From assembly GCF_039621805.1 (NCBI RefSeq), contig NZ_CP155075.1, positions 434,001 to 498,000 of the forward strand: a stretch of 64,000 bases of DNA, given 5' to 3'. Made by a program: the position numbers and the translations under genes. This DNA comes from Paraburkholderia sp. PREW-6R. Lineage in GTDB: Bacteria > Pseudomonadota > Gammaproteobacteria > Burkholderiales > Burkholderiaceae. Within the stretch, counting starts at the first letter, position 1, and every line of letters begins with the position of its first letter. Of the stretch, positions 63,192 through 64,000 are shown piece by piece. The notes below the pieces were generated by a model. That model was not told where the DNA came from and did no database searches. It was given only the letters and a program-made list of their open reading frames with translations.

Positions 63192-63361
63192 TCGTGTCGG
63201 GTCGCCTGGTTCCGAAAAGTGAACACGTAGCGCTAACGTAGCTTTTCAGAAAAAGGTCCGGGAGAGCTAGAATTGTGAACACGTCAACCAAAGGTGAACA
63301 CTTCGTCGCCCACGGTTTGGCGGTTAGGCTGTGCGCCACCCAATCCTGTTCCAGGAGAAGC
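63192..63361. repeat. Three GTGAACAC repeats upstream of LysR gene
   Basis: GTGAACACGT at 63219-63228 and 63275-63284, and GTGAACAC at 63294-63301, all the same direction. They could be operator half-sites. The first lies in TTCCGAAAAGTGAACAC, wording reminiscent of insertion-sequence ends, but no transposase is near. Confidence 0.4.
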
Positions 63362-64000
63362 ATGAAACTGCACCACCTGCGAACCCTCGTCGCGATCGCC
63401 GAAGCTGGGGGCGTGCGTGGCGCTGCGCGCGCATTGAACGCATCGCCAGCTGCGATCACGAAAAATTTGCGGCAGCTCGAAGAAAGCGTGCAGATGTCGT
63501 TGGTTACCCGGACTTCGACCGGTGTGACGCTCACCGAGAGCGGCCAGACGTTGCTGGTTCATGCACGGCTGATGATCGGTCAGATCGCGCGTGCGCAGGA
63601 AGCAATGGATACGCTACGCGGGGTCACGCACGGCAAACTCACGATCGCGGTGACGCCATGGATCGCGATGACGTTCCTGCCCGACACCGTGACGCGCTTC
63701 TGCGAGCGTATGCCGAACATCCGCCTCGAATTCTTCGAGGGCTTGCTGTCCATTGCGAATCCACGTTTGCGCGATGGCAGCCTCGATCTTTTCATTGGCC
63801 GCCCGACACCGGGGGTATCGAGCACGGAATTCGACTGCCGCCTGCTGTTTTCTTCGACGTGTGCGCTGGTGACACGCGACCGGCATCCGCTTGCGAACGC
63901 CCGCTCGCTCGCCGATCTGGTCGATCTCGACTGGCTGTTAACGTGGGATCCGGAGACGGACACACCCGGCTCCAACTCGATGTTCCACCGGTACAACGTG
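63362..64000 (+). CDS. LysR-family regulator (3' end off the window)
   Basis: LysR regulator, 213 codons seen, running off the right edge. HTH: MKLHHLRTLVAIAEAGGVRG / AARALNASPAAITKNLRQLE. The effector domain begins with LRGVTHGKLTIAVTPWIAM and includes DGSLDLFIGRPTPGV. ATG 63362 follows AGGAGAAG. Divergent from the M20 remnant; probable regulator of that now-decayed operon. Confidence 0.92.
   Translation, partial: MKLHHLRTLVAIAEAGGVRGAARALNASPAAITKNLRQLEESVQMSLVTRTSTGVTLTESGQTLLVHARLMIGQIARAQEAMDTLRGVTHGKLTIAVTPWIAMTFLPDTVTRFCERMPNIRLEFFEGLLSIANPRLRDGSLDLFIGRPTPGVSSTEFDCRLLFSSTCALVTRDRHPLANARSLADLVDLDWLLTWDPETDTPGSNSMFHRYNV

Noticed and set aside
1..64000. tRNA, rRNA and CRISPR arrays
   Set aside because: No CCA-ended cloverleaf, no rRNA text and no regularly spaced repeats were noticed on reading; a proper search with dedicated tools was not possible.

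Overview
The window is a stretch of a high-GC proteobacterial chromosome that looks like Paraburkholderia/Burkholderia (Burkholderiales). The reasons are strong G/C preference at third codon positions, many LysR, GntR, RpiR and XRE regulators beside catabolic operons, ABC and MFS uptake systems, and proteins of a Burkholderia-like style (EtfAB, DUF2254, DUF4397, MmgE/PrpD). Genus is an inference from protein content; there is no rRNA marker. I saw no tRNA, rRNA, CRISPR array or intact insertion sequence. The content is accessory metabolism: small catabolic islands, each with its own regulator and transporter, separated by short decayed stretches.

Layout. (1) 1-4.1 kb: a polar amino-acid ABC transporter (two permeases and a binding protein) led by an alpha/beta hydrolase, with a divergent XRE regulator. 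(2) 4.5-12.7 kb: a tricarballylate-dehydrogenase-like flavoprotein, three MmgE/PrpD proteins, an MFS carrier and an FCD-type GntR regulator. Two matching GTATAC-centred dyads, one in front of each transcription unit, suggest a single regulon. (3) 12.8-18.0 kb: a GNAT/XRE-cupin pair, a TetR regulator divergent from a type II NADH dehydrogenase, and a tannase-family lipoprotein. (4) 18.9-34.6 kb: a large divergent carbohydrate/polyol locus. The minus arm encodes a cupin phosphoglucose isomerase, an AroE-like protein, two SDRs, a UlaG-like lactonase-fold hydrolase, an FGGY kinase, a HAD phosphatase and a glycerol-dehydrogenase-like enzyme. The plus arm encodes an FAD-linked 2-hydroxyacid dehydrogenase, a ribose-type ABC importer, an RpiR regulator and EtfBA. 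The substrate cannot be named. (5) 34.6-39.3 kb: a decayed LysR gene, an orphan binding protein, a LysR regulator, a Rieske oxygenase and a DUF2817 peptidase-like protein. (6) 39.6-44.5 kb: a LysR regulator divergent from an acid-sugar operon (enolase superfamily, RraA-type, two 2-hydroxyacid dehydrogenases).

(7) 44.7-53.6 kb: a DUF4397 lipoprotein, a chemoreceptor, a large GGDEF-EAL protein and a DUF2254 membrane protein. (8) 54.1-60.4 kb: a GMC oxidoreductase divergent from an operon with a CMD-family protein, a 6-oxocamphor-hydrolase-like crotonase, a peroxiredoxin and a frameshifted SDR, followed by a LysR regulator. (9) 60.6-64 kb: an old-yellow-enzyme remnant, a phytanoyl-CoA-dioxygenase-like enzyme, a second orphan binding protein, an internally deleted M20 peptidase and the start of another LysR gene.

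The most useful leads are the shared operator and MmgE/PrpD trio in region 2, the unassigned pathway with its own ETF in region 4, the oxocamphor-hydrolase-like enzyme in region 8, and four genes caught in decay (LysR, SDR, OYE, M20).
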